64,000 bases of DNA from Mobiluncus sp963511525 (lineage in GTDB: Bacteria > Actinomycetota > Actinomycetes > Actinomycetales > Actinomycetaceae): NCBI RefSeq assembly GCF_963511525.1, contig NZ_CAUPIY010000001.1, positions 310,001-374,000 on the forward strand, in the 5' to 3' direction. Below are positions 50,031 through 59,330 of this stretch, piece after piece. The notes beneath the pieces are model-generated. The model did no database searches, was not told the DNA's origin, and was given only the letters and a program-made list of their open reading frames with translations. Position 1 is the stretch's first letter. Every line of letters begins with the position of its first letter. The position numbers were made by a program, and so were the translations under genes.

Positions 50031-51378
50031 TAGCTAACCGCCCCAACAGCAGAGTCTCAGCGAGCACTGCCCCTTGCAAATCAGCTAAATCTTGGGATTC
50101 GTTTTCCGAGTGGGCGTTGGTGTAGGGATCCTCTACCCCGGTCACGAGGACTTCGGCAGCGGGAAAAAAATCCTGGAAAGTGGCAATGAATGGAATCGAG
50201 CCGCCTTGACCGATATTGACACTCTTGACCCCAAACGCATCGGTCAGGGCTCCGTGCATCAAAGCCAGCACCGGAGAATCCAGGTTGGCGGCATAGGCCG
50301 GACCGGCTTCCAGGCACTCCACGCTAACTTCGGCTCCGAAAGGAGCGTTGGCGACCAGGTAATCCGACAGCGCTTGAGCTGCCTTTTGAGGGTCCTGACC
50401 GGGGGCAATCCGCATAGAAATGCGGGCTTTCGCCTGCGGGATAATCGTATTCGAGCTGGCCGCGACGCTGGGCGCGTCAATCCCGATGACGCTGATAGCC
50501 GGCTGGGTCCACAGGCGGGAGGCAAGGTCACCAGTTCCCGTCAGTTCCAGCCCCGCCACAGCACCCATTTGTTTCCGCAAGTCATCTTCTGGGTAGTCCA
50601 CGTCCGCCACCGTATTCGTCACCAATCCCGGAACCGCCACACTGCCCTTGTGATCGTGCAAAGTAGCGATGAGCCGGCACAGGCAGGTCAGGGCATCTAA
50701 GGTGACCCCGCCGAAAGCCCCGGAATGCACGGCGTGGTCCAAAGTCTTGACGCTCACGTCTACGCTCAACACGCCGCGCAGGCCGGTGGTCAGGGCTGGT
50801 TGGTGCACGTCCCAGTTTCCGGAATCCGTCACAATGATGACATCAGCTTGCAAGAATTCCCGATTCTGTTCCAGGAAGGCGGTAAAGGTTGGAGAGCCGA
50901 CTTCCTCCTCGCCTTCGATAAAGATTTTCACGTTGACGGGTAGTTCATCGCCCCACGCCCGCAGCATTCCCAAGTGGGTGGCCACCCCGGCTCCATCATC
51001 GCTGGCACCGCGGCCATAGAGACGGCCGTCGCGCTCCACCGGCTCAAACGGATCCGAATCCCACTTATCCAAGTCCCCGGTGGGCTGCACATCGTGGTGT
51101 GCATAGAGCAGCACGGTAGGAGCGCCAGCTGGTCCGGACTTTTCAGCCAAAATTGCAGGACGAGAAACCAAACCGGTTTTCGAATCGGTCACGGTCACAA
51201 TGCGCGCCGTGGCTCCAGCTGCCTCCAGGTTCTTCACAATGTATTCCGCGCTGGCCTGCATATCCGAGGCATGTTTCGGCAGAGAGGACACCGCGGGAAT
51301 CCGCACCAAGCCTTTCAAGAACTCGACTACATTGTTGAAATCGGCAGTTGCGCGTTCACGCAAGGTTACTTCCTCCAC
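50005..51378 (-). CDS. M20-family dipeptidase
   Basis: A 457-residue metallopeptidase. Metal ligands are seen in VLLYAHHDVQP (His, Asp), GRGASDDGAG (bridging Asp), FIEGEEEVGSP (catalytic Glu pair) and near the end IPFIATFQ. A dimerisation lid occupies about 185-305. It hydrolyses dipeptides in the cytoplasm. The GTG at 51378 has AAAGGA upstream; a TTG at 51363 with GGAGG is an alternative start. It is divergent from the DUF3043 gene and overlaps the glycerate-kinase-like gene downstream. Confidence 0.94.
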   Translation of the reverse strand: MEEVTLRERATADFNNVVEFLKGLVRIPAVSSLPKHASDMQASAEYIVKNLEAAGATARIVTVTDSKTGLVSRPAILAEKSGPAGAPTVLLYAHHDVQPTGDLDKWDSDPFEPVERDGRLYGRGASDDGAGVATHLGMLRAWGDELPVNVKIFIEGEEEVGSPTFTAFLEQNREFLQADVIIVTDSGNWDVHQPALTTGLRGVLSVDVSVKTLDHAVHSGAFGGVTLDALTCLCRLIATLHDHKGSVAVPGLVTNTVADVDYPEDDLRKQMGAVAGLELTGTGDLASRLWTQPAISVIGIDAPSVAASSNTIIPQAKARISMRIAPGQDPQKAAQALSDYLVANAPFGAEVSVECLEAGPAYAANLDSPVLALMHGALTDAFGVKSVNIGQGGSIPFIATFQDFFPAAEVLVTGVEDPYTNAHSENESQDLADLQGAVLAETLLLGRLANGSAQALN

Positions 51379-51461
51379 CGCATTTTCCTTTCCCTATTTT
51401 TGTTTGCCGGTCACTTTGCCGGTTTTCCAACATAAAAAATCTGTGGCATGATTTGCCTATC

Positions 51462-52097
51462 ATGAGTCTATTAAAAAAGCAGCAGCCAAGCGAAGCTGAA
51501 AACACGGGCGAATCGAAAACCACCACCAACCCACGCCAAAAGAAGGGGCCCACCCCTTCTCGTAAACAGCAGGAAGCCCGCAACTACCAGGGACTGCTGG
51601 GGGTTGACAAGAAGGTCGCGAAAGAGCGGGCGCGCGCGGAATCACGCCGCCGCTACGAACGCGAACAGGAAGGTTTGCGCACGGGGCGTGAAGATTTGCT
51701 GCCTTATCAACATCGTGGCCAGGCTCGCCGGATGACCCGGGACTATATTGACGGACGTTACAGTTTCGCTGAATTCATGATTGTGACGATGCTGGCGCTC
51801 ATGGCCCTCAGCTTGATTGCTGTTTCCATTTTGAACCGGCAAGACTCGGATTTGGCTCAAAAAGTCAATACCTGGACTTTGATTGGCTCTTACGCTGTCT
51901 TGATTCTGGGTATGTTAGATGCCGGTTTTATCGCGGGACAAGCCCGGCGGAAGGTGGTGAAGCGTCTGGGTGCGGACAACGTGCCGCGCGGTTTACGCTG
52001 GTATGCCTTTACGCGCGCCATCATGATTCGCCGGTGGCGCAGCCCGAAGCCTCAGGTGGGGCGCGGCAAGTCCGCTAAACAGCAGCGAAATTCCTGA
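51462..52097 (+). CDS. DUF3043 membrane protein
   Basis: A 211-residue actinobacterial protein from ATG 51462 (MSLLKKQQPSEAENTG). A long charged N-terminal part (Lys, Arg, Glu; RARAESRRRYEREQEGLRTG) precedes YQHRGQARRMTRDYIDGRYSFAEF and two membrane helices (FMIVTMLALMALSLIAVSIL and LIGSYAVLILGMLDAGFIAG), then a basic end. The frame opens 38 codons earlier, but those residues are unrelated. Function unknown. It is divergent from the dipeptidase gene. Confidence 0.9.
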   Translation: MSLLKKQQPSEAENTGESKTTTNPRQKKGPTPSRKQQEARNYQGLLGVDKKVAKERARAESRRRYEREQEGLRTGREDLLPYQHRGQARRMTRDYIDGRYSFAEFMIVTMLALMALSLIAVSILNRQDSDLAQKVNTWTLIGSYAVLILGMLDAGFIAGQARRKVVKRLGADNVPRGLRWYAFTRAIMIRRWRSPKPQVGRGKSAKQQRNS

Positions 52098-52193
52098 TAA
52101 ACGCGCTGTTCTATTGTTAAATCAGCGTAAATTCAGCGTTTACCGCTCGTTAAGAGTCGCGGTCAAGGCCCTATAACTTATAGACTGGGCATC

Positions 52194-53198
52194 ATGGATA
52201 CACGTTATTTAGGTAACTCTGGACTTAAGATTTCTTCGCTAATTCTCGGAAACTGGCTCACTCACGGAGCCCAAATAGAAGACAAAACTGCGGAAAAAAT
52301 CGTTCGGACCGCCCTGGAGAACGGAATTTTTACATTTGATACCGCTGATGTTTACGCCAACGGCGATGCCGAAAAAGTCTTGGGGAGGGCTTTGCGGGAC
52401 GTGGATCGTCAGGATTTGGTGCTGATGTCCAAGGTTTATTGGCCGGTTAAGGGCTTCGGACCGAACGATGCCGGGCTGTCCCGCAAACATATTTTTGAAT
52501 CTTGCCACAACTCTTTGAAGCGGTTGCGCACCGATTACCTGGATGTCTATCAGGCGCATCGTTTCGATTATGAAACCCCACTGGAAGAAACCATGCTGGC
52601 TTTTGCCGACCTGGTGCGGGCCGGAAAGATTCTCTACGTTGGGGTTTCCGAGTGGTATCCAGACCAGATTCGCGACGCGGCGCATCTGGCCCGTGAGCTA
52701 AAGATTCCCTTGGTCTCTAATCAGGCTGAATACTCTATGCTGTGGCGAGTCGTCGAGGACGGGGTCGTCGAGTCTTGTGAACACAACGGCATGGGACACC
52801 TGTGCTTTTCTCCTTTGGCACAAGGGGTGTTGACCGGGAAGTACCGTCCGGGGGAAACTCCTAAAGAAAAAACGCGCGCGGCCAGCAAAGTTGGCGCCAA
52901 GTTTATGCACCGCTGGATGCAGGACGACCTGCTGGCCGCGGTGCAGGGATTGCGCCGGGTCGCGGAAGAAGCCGGGTGTCGTATGAATCAGCTGGCTTTG
53001 GCCTGGCTACTGGCTCGCCCCAACGTTTCCGGAGTCATTATCGGCGCTTCCAAAGCGTCTCAGATTGAGGACAATTTGGGAGCTCTGGACGTGACTATTG
53101 ACGACCATTTGAATGCTCTCATCGACGATGTGCTGGGGGATTTTGTGGTTCATACGCAGCCCGATGATTATCCCAAGTCTCCGTTGAAGCGTCCCTAG
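52194..53198 (+). CDS. Aldo/keto reductase (voltage-gated channel beta-subunit type)
   Basis: A 334-residue NADPH-dependent oxidoreductase. The family start MDTRYLGNSGLKISSLILG, catalytic Asp/Tyr in FDTADVYANGDAEKVLG, Lys in LMSKVYWP, His in YQAHRFD, and the NADPH-binding VIIGASKASQIEDNLGALD are present. It reduces carbonyl compounds of unknown identity. It lies 36 bp upstream of pyrD on the same strand, possibly one transcript. Confidence 0.93.
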   Translation: MDTRYLGNSGLKISSLILGNWLTHGAQIEDKTAEKIVRTALENGIFTFDTADVYANGDAEKVLGRALRDVDRQDLVLMSKVYWPVKGFGPNDAGLSRKHIFESCHNSLKRLRTDYLDVYQAHRFDYETPLEETMLAFADLVRAGKILYVGVSEWYPDQIRDAAHLARELKIPLVSNQAEYSMLWRVVEDGVVESCEHNGMGHLCFSPLAQGVLTGKYRPGETPKEKTRAASKVGAKFMHRWMQDDLLAAVQGLRRVAEEAGCRMNQLALAWLLARPNVSGVIIGASKASQIEDNLGALDVTIDDHLNALIDDVLGDFVVHTQPDDYPKSPLKRP

Positions 53199-53234
53199 CG
53201 CGGTTCCTCTCCCGTCCCGACTAGACTTGCCTTT

Positions 53235-54281
53235 ATGTACAAGTTTGTGTTTCGTCACCTTTTCGTGAAGCTCGATGCTGAATGGGTGCATCGTCGCGCT
53301 ATCGACTGGCTAGCATTTTGGGGACGTTTTGGCCTGGCACGCCAGGCAGTTTCCCGGATAGTGCGGCGCGGGGAACCGAGTTTTACCTGGCCCCTGCCCC
53401 GGACTAATTTTGACCCCGACCTTTCGGGAATCGAATTCCGCACTTACGGCCCTCTCGGCTTGGCGGCAGGCATGGACAAAGAAGCCCGCGCGGTCGCCAT
53501 GTGGGACGCGCTGGGCTTTGGTTTTATGGAAATCGGCACCATCACTCCCCTGCCACAGCCCGGCAACAACCGTCCTCGCTTGTGGCGTATCCCGCAACAA
53601 CGCGCCCTGCGCAACGCGATGGGCTTCAACAACGAAGGCGCCCGAGTGGCAGCTCGCCGGTTACGGCGCTGGCGAACCGAATACGGTGAACGAATCATCA
53701 TCGGAGCCAATATCGGGAAGAACAAGGTCACTCCCCCCGAAAAAGCCCCGGCAGATTACCGTAAAGTCACGCGGGTATTGGCTGCCCTGGTAGATTTCCT
53801 GGTCATCAACGTATCCTCGCCAAACACCCCCGGATTACGTGACCTACAGGCAGTTTCCTCCCTGCGCCCCATCGTCAAAGCGGTGCAACGCGAACTGGAG
53901 TTCCAAGAATTATCCGAGCTGCCCGTGTTTGTAAAAATTGCCCCGGATCTGGCCGATGAGGACATCGTTGCGGTAGCGCGGCTGGCTATGGATGAGGGCT
54001 TGGCTGGGGTGGTGGCGACCAACACGACCATCAAGCACGATTTGGGTGCCGGCGGAGTATCTGGCGCGCCGCTGCGAAACCGCGCCCTGGAGGTCGTGAA
54101 GGTGCTGCGAGCAAACCTGAGCCGGGAGAAAACCATTATCGGGGTCGGTGGCATCTCGACCCTTGATGATGCCCGCGCTATGCTGGCTGCCGGCGCGAAC
54201 CTCATCGAGGGGTTTTCCGCGTTCATCTATGAAGGCCCCGGCTGGCCGGCACAATTGAATCGGGAGCTAACCCACAGTTAG
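53235..54281 (+). CDS. pyrD: Dihydroorotate dehydrogenase (quinone), class 2
   Basis: A 348-residue flavoprotein of pyrimidine synthesis. The N-terminal membrane-associating helix region (LDAEWVHRRAIDWLAFWGRFG) marks class 2. FMN-barrel motifs: GLAAGMDKEA, MEIGTITPLPQPGN, NAMGFNNEG, INVSSPNTPGLRDLQ (catalytic Ser), VATNTT and GVGGISTLDDARAML. It passes electrons to the quinone pool. Length and residues are normal. Confidence 0.95.
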   Translation: MYKFVFRHLFVKLDAEWVHRRAIDWLAFWGRFGLARQAVSRIVRRGEPSFTWPLPRTNFDPDLSGIEFRTYGPLGLAAGMDKEARAVAMWDALGFGFMEIGTITPLPQPGNNRPRLWRIPQQRALRNAMGFNNEGARVAARRLRRWRTEYGERIIIGANIGKNKVTPPEKAPADYRKVTRVLAALVDFLVINVSSPNTPGLRDLQAVSSLRPIVKAVQRELEFQELSELPVFVKIAPDLADEDIVAVARLAMDEGLAGVVATNTTIKHDLGAGGVSGAPLRNRALEVVKVLRANLSREKTIIGVGGISTLDDARAMLAAGANLIEGFSAFIYEGPGWPAQLNRELTHS

Positions 54282-54327
54282 CTTTCGACCAGCTTAAGAC
54301 ATCCTGCTTGCCTCGCGTTGAGCCTAA

Positions 54328-54987
54328 CTAATCCCACCAGAACCGCCACAGCTGCCGATTCAGGTACCTGTTATGAAAGACACTGACTTCATCGGGACAG
54401 GCGTCCTCACCCAACTCAAAGCGCTTCAGTCCGGCATAAGCCGCGTGCGGATCCTCATCGTCGGGACTGAGCCCCAACAGGTGCGGGGACACAAATATAG
54501 TATCTATGCTCAAACGCTCATCAAAGCGCTGGGGACCGATCATGTATCCGGAAAAGAAGGCTTCACCGGGATGTTTAACGACGAACTGCAGCAAATCCTC
54601 CACCCGAGGTGCATAGTTTTGCCGCTCGTCCAATGCGTTGGGCGGTATCACTTTCAACAGTTGGGTGGCTAACCACTCATCCCCGTCCGAGTACGGCAGA
54701 TAGTCAACCATTTCCTCTACATCCACGTCAGGATATTCACGAGCCATATCGAACCACATCCAGTCCGAATACGGCAGAGTCAGGGTGGTGACCCCCTCCA
54801 GCACCGTCCAGCCTCGCGGCCCATAAATGCCCGGATCCAGCTGAGGATTGCCGATTAGTCCCCGCAAACTTTCTAAAGACATGGTTTTTGCTAAGTTACA
54901 GCGCTCGCAATCGCAGCTGACGTCATGATGCGGCACTTCCTGAGCCCTCCAATTCCGCAGTTCTTGCATAATTTCCAAAGTCGCCAT
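54328..54987 (-). CDS. Hypothetical protein with a Cys-rich N-terminal motif
   Basis: A 219-residue protein from ATG 54987 (MATLEIMQELRNWRAQ), with AAAGGA seven bases upstream; the frame stays open to 55056. It has an early CDCERC cluster (HHDVSCDCERCNLAK) that could bind a metal, then acidic segments YPDVDVEEMVDYLPYSDGDEW and a C-terminal NRYLNRQLWRFWWD rich in Trp. It is strongly acidic and probably cytoplasmic. I do not recognise a family. It is monocistronic and convergent with pyrD. Confidence 0.75.
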   Translation of the reverse strand: MATLEIMQELRNWRAQEVPHHDVSCDCERCNLAKTMSLESLRGLIGNPQLDPGIYGPRGWTVLEGVTTLTLPYSDWMWFDMAREYPDVDVEEMVDYLPYSDGDEWLATQLLKVIPPNALDERQNYAPRVEDLLQFVVKHPGEAFFSGYMIGPQRFDERLSIDTIFVSPHLLGLSPDDEDPHAAYAGLKRFELGEDACPDEVSVFHNRYLNRQLWRFWWD

Positions 54988-55193
54988 AGATATTCCTTTC
55001 TGTTTTCCCCCAAGACCCGGTTGGCGCCGTTCCTTCTTAGTTTTCAGTGTTCTCACAACCAGGGCGGGTGTCGAAATAAGTTTTTCTTACCTGTGGAAAA
55101 CCCCGATTTCGCCCCCCTTGTGGAAAACTCTGTAAATCCGCTTGTTTTCGGTCTAAAGTTGGGAATTTTGGGGATTAAAAGGCACAATTAAGC

Positions 55194-56081
55194 GTGCTGA
55201 TTGACCTGGATTCCCTCACCGCCTACCCGGAATATCTCAATGACTACACCCAGTTAAAAGACGTAAATCTGCGCCGCAGTTTGGAAGCGGAACAGGGGCT
55301 GTTCATGGCGGAATCGAACGAAGTCATCGGCCGAGCTCTGCGCGCCGGATATACCCCGCGCTCCGTGCTTTTAGCCCCGCATTGGTTGGATTTCATCCGT
55401 CCGCTCCTGGCCGCCAGTCCCGCCACCGGATTTGCGGACGACGGCGGACCCATTCCGGTGTTTGTGGCCCCGGAAGCCCTCTTGGAGCGCCTGGTGGGTT
55501 TCCATCTGCACCGCGGGGCGATAGCGGCCATGCAACGCAAACCGGCCCTGGATCCGCGTGAAATCCTGAACCGTTCGTCCCGAGTCTTAATCTTGGAAGA
55601 TTTGGTCGATCACACGAATGTGGGAGCAGCGGTGCGCAGTGCCGCGGCCTGCGGCTACGACGCCATCATGGTCACGCCCTCGTGCGCTGACCCGCTGTAT
55701 CGCCGGGCGGTACGGGTTTCGATGGGCACGATTTTTCAAGTGCCTTGGACCCGGTTGGAGCGCTGGCCCGACCCGGCGTTATTTCACGAGTCTGGTTTTG
55801 AACTGGTCGCGCTGGCGCTGCGCGAGGACTCTCAGGACTTGCGAGATTACGCAGCGGAACTGGCCACTGACCCGACTCGAAAGGTGGCTTTCATTGCAGG
55901 AGCTGAACGGGATGGATTGAAACCGCGGACGATTGCCCGCGCCGATAAAGTGGTGCGCATCGCGATGGCTCACGGGGTCGATTCCCTGAATGTGGCCGGG
56001 GCTATCGCTATCGCCTGCTGGGCGACGGCCGCGAAACCGCCTGTAAACGGCTCATCACCAACCGAAACTTGGGATCGCTAG
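55194..56081 (+). CDS. TrmH/SpoU-family RNA methyltransferase
   Basis: A 295-residue SPOUT methyltransferase with an N-terminal RNA-binding domain (about 1-110) and the three knot motifs: NVGAAVRSAAACGYDAI, FIAGAERDGL and HGVDSLNVAGAIAIACWA. It methylates the ribose 2'-OH of a tRNA or rRNA nucleotide; the site cannot be inferred. Start GTG 55194. The stop overlaps the convergent HAD gene by four bases. Confidence 0.92.
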   Translation: MLIDLDSLTAYPEYLNDYTQLKDVNLRRSLEAEQGLFMAESNEVIGRALRAGYTPRSVLLAPHWLDFIRPLLAASPATGFADDGGPIPVFVAPEALLERLVGFHLHRGAIAAMQRKPALDPREILNRSSRVLILEDLVDHTNVGAAVRSAAACGYDAIMVTPSCADPLYRRAVRVSMGTIFQVPWTRLERWPDPALFHESGFELVALALREDSQDLRDYAAELATDPTRKVAFIAGAERDGLKPRTIARADKVVRIAMAHGVDSLNVAGAIAIACWATAAKPPVNGSSPTETWDR

Positions 56082-56863
56082 GCGAGCAACCGCCGCAGCC
56101 AGGCCAAAGTGTCCGCGGGACCGCTCACCGCCTGACACGGTACCCCGGTCGCCAGTACCGGATAATCGTTGCCCCGCTCGTCGAGACGATCCCCCAAGAA
56201 CACGAGGTTGAGCGGGGTGTATCCGGTCGATTCCAGCAGGGAGCGGATGCCGTAAGCTTTATCCACTCCGCGTGCCGTGACGTCCACCGAGGTAGCCCCG
56301 CCGCTGCGCACCTCCAGCTGGGGCAACTGCTTTCCCAGCGCCTGCACCAACGCGGCTTTCTTCGAGCCGTCGGGGTCCCAGGCTCGTTTTGCCGCGAGGG
56401 GCGCTTGCTGACCCAAGGCGGAAAAGGTCACCTGGGTGCCGCGGTCCTCGATGATGTTTCCCCACGGTGAGGATTCCCAAAAGCCAAGTTCACGAGCAGT
56501 TGTTTCGATAGTTTCAACAGTCTGTCGCCGCAGGTAATCCGCGAGGTCTCGACGGTAGACGCGCACCAATTCTTCCGGTCCCCTGCCCGGTTCCATCCGG
56601 TAATACTGGGTGCCGCAGGTGGGCAGCAGATGCAGCGTGTGCTTTGGAGCCGGCTGGTCGACGAGTCGGGAAAGAACCTGGGTTTGGAACTGAGAGAGCT
56701 GGCCGCCGGAAATTATGGCTGCTTCGTAGCTGTTCAGCAGTCTGGCCAGGGTCGCCGCCATTTCGGTGTCAAGGGGCATTTTTGAGGCTGCCAGCGTATC
56801 GTCCAGATCGAAAGCGACCAGACGCAGGGCTTCAGAGGGGGTAACGTGCAAGCTCACGGGCAA
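56078..56863 (-). CDS. HAD-superfamily hydrolase, subfamily IIB
   Basis: A 261-residue phosphatase. HAD motif I is LVAFDLDDTLAAS, motif II lies in EAAIISGGQ, and motif III/IV in VFLGDRLDERGNDYPVLATG. The large type C2B cap resembles that of phosphomannomutase and sucrose-phosphatase-like proteins (THLLPTCGTQYYRM-type segment). It dephosphorylates a sugar or similar phosphate. It follows the chemoreceptor genes on the same strand (15-bp gap) and converges with TrmH. Confidence 0.88.
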   Translation of the reverse strand: MPVSLHVTPSEALRLVAFDLDDTLAASKMPLDTEMAATLARLLNSYEAAIISGGQLSQFQTQVLSRLVDQPAPKHTLHLLPTCGTQYYRMEPGRGPEELVRVYRRDLADYLRRQTVETIETTARELGFWESSPWGNIIEDRGTQVTFSALGQQAPLAAKRAWDPDGSKKAALVQALGKQLPQLEVRSGGATSVDVTARGVDKAYGIRSLLESTGYTPLNLVFLGDRLDERGNDYPVLATGVPCQAVSGPADTLAWLRRLLA

Positions 56864-56877
56864 TCCTGAACAGAGGG

Positions 56878-58059
56878 CTAAACCGTAAACCGAGCCATCC
56901 GCTCGTCCAAGGTAGAGACGGCGTCTTGCACCACGCTCATGTGTTCTTGGAACTGCTCAGATTCAGTATGGGCACTATGGGAGAGGGACGCTAAGGATTG
57001 CGAATGAGTGAACAGTTCGTCAGAAAACGAACGCACCTCGTCGATGCCAGTATTAGCTTTGGACAAAGCGGCTTCTTGACGGTTCACGTCCTGGGTGACG
57101 GCCTGTTGAGAGGCACTCAACGCCTCCAGCTGGGTCAACAGAGATTCGATGCGCTGTACCCCGTCTATCGCTTGGGTCTGGAGCTGGGCGACCTGGCTGA
57201 GAACCTCACCGGTGGTTTGGGCAGTTTGCGAAGCCAAATCTTTGGCCTGGTTGGCGACCACGGCGAAACCTCGCCCGGCTTCCGCGCTGCGGGCAGCCTC
57301 GATGGTGGCGTTCAGTGCCAGCATATTGGTTTGTTCCGAGATAACAGAAATATCCGTCATCAAAGCCATAATGTTTTCCACCGAGGTTTTCAGCTCGGTG
57401 ACTGCGGCGTTCAGATTGCGTGCGGCCGTGATACCTTCGGAACGCAGAATTTCGTTGCTGGAGGCAATTTCGGACAAATTGGCGATGTCTCCCGCTACCG
57501 CGGTGCCGTTGTCCGTCAGAGTTTGCGCCGTCTGTCCCAGTTCTGTCCCGGTTTCAGACAATCGGTTACTGCTCTCTAAGACCCGGTCGTTGCCCGTTTT
57601 GACGATTTTGGCCTGGCTGCCGGCAAGCGCGGCAAAGTTCCGCAGTCCGTCTACCCCGCTGCGCAGATTGACCACCAGGGAGGACAGCGATGCCATCGCT
57701 TCGTTGACTGCCTGGGACAAATCCGCAATTTCGTCTTTGGTATAGATTTCGGCACGTTTCGTAAAATTGCCCGCCGCGCAGTCCGCTAGGGTCAGGGATA
57801 CAGCTTTCACCGAGCGGCGGATTCGGGCCCGCATGGTAAAACCAATGACCGTCCCCAGGATGGCCAAAATCACTATCAAAATGACTTGGATGATGATTTG
57901 GGTGAAAATTTCACGCTGCTGGACCTGGGGCTGACCTCCCAGAGAGAGGATTCGCTTCAACCCCACCAGCAGTAACACCACAGAAAGCGCCGAAAACCCA
58001 AAACTCAAGAACGCGGTGAACCGGAATTGCCCCGCGATGGAGATCAGCTTTTGTTTCAT
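56878..58059 (-). CDS. Methyl-accepting chemotaxis protein 1 (no extracellular sensor)
   Basis: A 393-residue chemoreceptor. Two membrane helices (about 13-34 and 52-72) are only about 18 residues apart, so there is no sizeable extracellular sensor. A HAMP-like region (about 73-130, LADCAAGNFTKRAEIYTKDEIADLSQAVNEAM) leads to a coiled-coil signalling domain with the tip ISEQTNMLALNATIEAARSAEAGRGFAVVA; the two halves of this tip fit CheA/CheW contact. No CheR-binding pentapeptide at the C-terminus. It overlaps the upstream receptor gene by ATGA, so the two are coupled. Confidence 0.92.
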   Translation of the reverse strand: MKQKLISIAGQFRFTAFLSFGFSALSVVLLLVGLKRILSLGGQPQVQQREIFTQIIIQVILIVILAILGTVIGFTMRARIRRSVKAVSLTLADCAAGNFTKRAEIYTKDEIADLSQAVNEAMASLSSLVVNLRSGVDGLRNFAALAGSQAKIVKTGNDRVLESSNRLSETGTELGQTAQTLTDNGTAVAGDIANLSEIASSNEILRSEGITAARNLNAAVTELKTSVENIMALMTDISVISEQTNMLALNATIEAARSAEAGRGFAVVANQAKDLASQTAQTTGEVLSQVAQLQTQAIDGVQRIESLLTQLEALSASQQAVTQDVNRQEAALSKANTGIDEVRSFSDELFTHSQSLASLSHSAHTESEQFQEHMSVVQDAVSTLDERMARFTV

Positions 58060-59327
58060 GACTGTTCCACCGATTCCTCTGGGCTTTCCGGATTGCGTTC
58101 CCCCGCGTCCTCAATCATCTGGAGGTTGTGAATCATGGTGCGGGTGGAAGAAATAATTTCCTCCACTTTGTCGGATCCGAAGTCGATGTTTTGCAAACTG
58201 GTCTGAGACTGGGTGGCGGCCTCGGTGATAGTCTCGATTTCCTCGCTCAAGGCCTGAGCCTGGGCAAGTGCTCCCGCACAGGCTGCCTCCATCGAGGCCA
58301 CGACCGCGGCCTGGTCAGCCACGGCTTGGGCGGAAACCTGCTGAGAATCGTTGATTTGGTTCAATTTTTCGGTGACGTCGGCAGTCACCCCCACCGCCCG
58401 ATTGCAACGTTCCTGGATCTCTGTAGAAGCCTGGGTAACCGCCGCCGCCGCGATGCTGGTTTGCACCGCAAGTTCTTTAATCTGTCCGGCCACGACCGCG
58501 AAACCGGCCCCGATTTCCCCGGCTTTCGCCGATTCAATGGTGGCATTCAAAGCTAACAGGCTGGTTCGTTCCGCGATTTGGGCAATCTGATCCACAGAAA
58601 CAGAAATTTCTTGACTGTGGGATTGAAAATCTTGAATAATTTGTGAAATTTCCGCCAAGTCCTGCACTTCGCTGTGCCCAATTGCTAGGGCTTCCTCAGT
58701 GTGGCGGGCAATGTCACTTCGGGAGGAGGAAATCTCGGCAGCGGCATCAGCCAGTTCCGCTGCCGACTGGGTGAGCATCTGAGCTTGGGGCGTGACCGTA
58801 TCGACTTCCTGGCCGACCTTGCCACCGGCCTCACCCAAGACGCCAACCGCACTGTGCAATCCGGTTTGTTCCTCAGAAACCTGACGGTACACGCTGCGAG
58901 TTTCATTCATCAGCTGACTGAGAGCTAAACGAGTTTCATTCATCACCCGCGCCAAATCGGACAGCTCGTCATTAGTCACTCCCCGCGCTGCCACCGTAAA
59001 ATCTCCTGCCGCTATCGCCTGGGCACTGCTCCGCACCGAGCTGGCAGCATCGGTAATGGAACGGGAAATGAATCTGATGAGCGCCCACGCCCCCGCGGCT
59101 CCGGCCACTCCCACGACGATCAGCGCTCCCACCACCACGGGCAGGTTAACGCTGAGCGCACCTTGAGAACTGCTGGCGACCCGCCCTAACAGGCGAAGCA
59201 AAACCACCAGAGAAACTAAAAAAATCAAGCCCGGAGTCAGTAACACGGCTACCCCGCTGACCAGGTTTTTCGCTAAAAGGTTAAACCTGATTCCGCGCAG
59301 ACGCAGCTCGTTCGGGTTATCGGACAT
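58056..59327 (-). CDS. Methyl-accepting chemotaxis protein 2 (no extracellular sensor)
   Basis: A 423-residue chemoreceptor paralogue with two membrane helices (about 24-50 and 63-88), a HAMP-like segment (AQAIAAGDFTVAARGVTNDELSDLARVMNET) and a signalling domain with tip IAERTSLLALNATIESAKAGEIGAGFAVVA. The Arg of the usual GRGFAVVA is Ala here, and EAAR is ESAK. Like its neighbour it lacks an extracellular ligand-binding domain. It starts four bases after uvrC ends, so it may be transcribed with uvrC. Chemoreceptors imply that the organism is motile. Confidence 0.92.
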   Translation of the reverse strand: MSDNPNELRLRGIRFNLLAKNLVSGVAVLLTPGLIFLVSLVVLLRLLGRVASSSQGALSVNLPVVVGALIVVGVAGAAGAWALIRFISRSITDAASSVRSSAQAIAAGDFTVAARGVTNDELSDLARVMNETRLALSQLMNETRSVYRQVSEEQTGLHSAVGVLGEAGGKVGQEVDTVTPQAQMLTQSAAELADAAAEISSSRSDIARHTEEALAIGHSEVQDLAEISQIIQDFQSHSQEISVSVDQIAQIAERTSLLALNATIESAKAGEIGAGFAVVAGQIKELAVQTSIAAAAVTQASTEIQERCNRAVGVTADVTEKLNQINDSQQVSAQAVADQAAVVASMEAACAGALAQAQALSEEIETITEAATQSQTSLQNIDFGSDKVEEIISSTRTMIHNLQMIEDAGERNPESPEESVEQS

Positions 59328-59330
59328 GCG

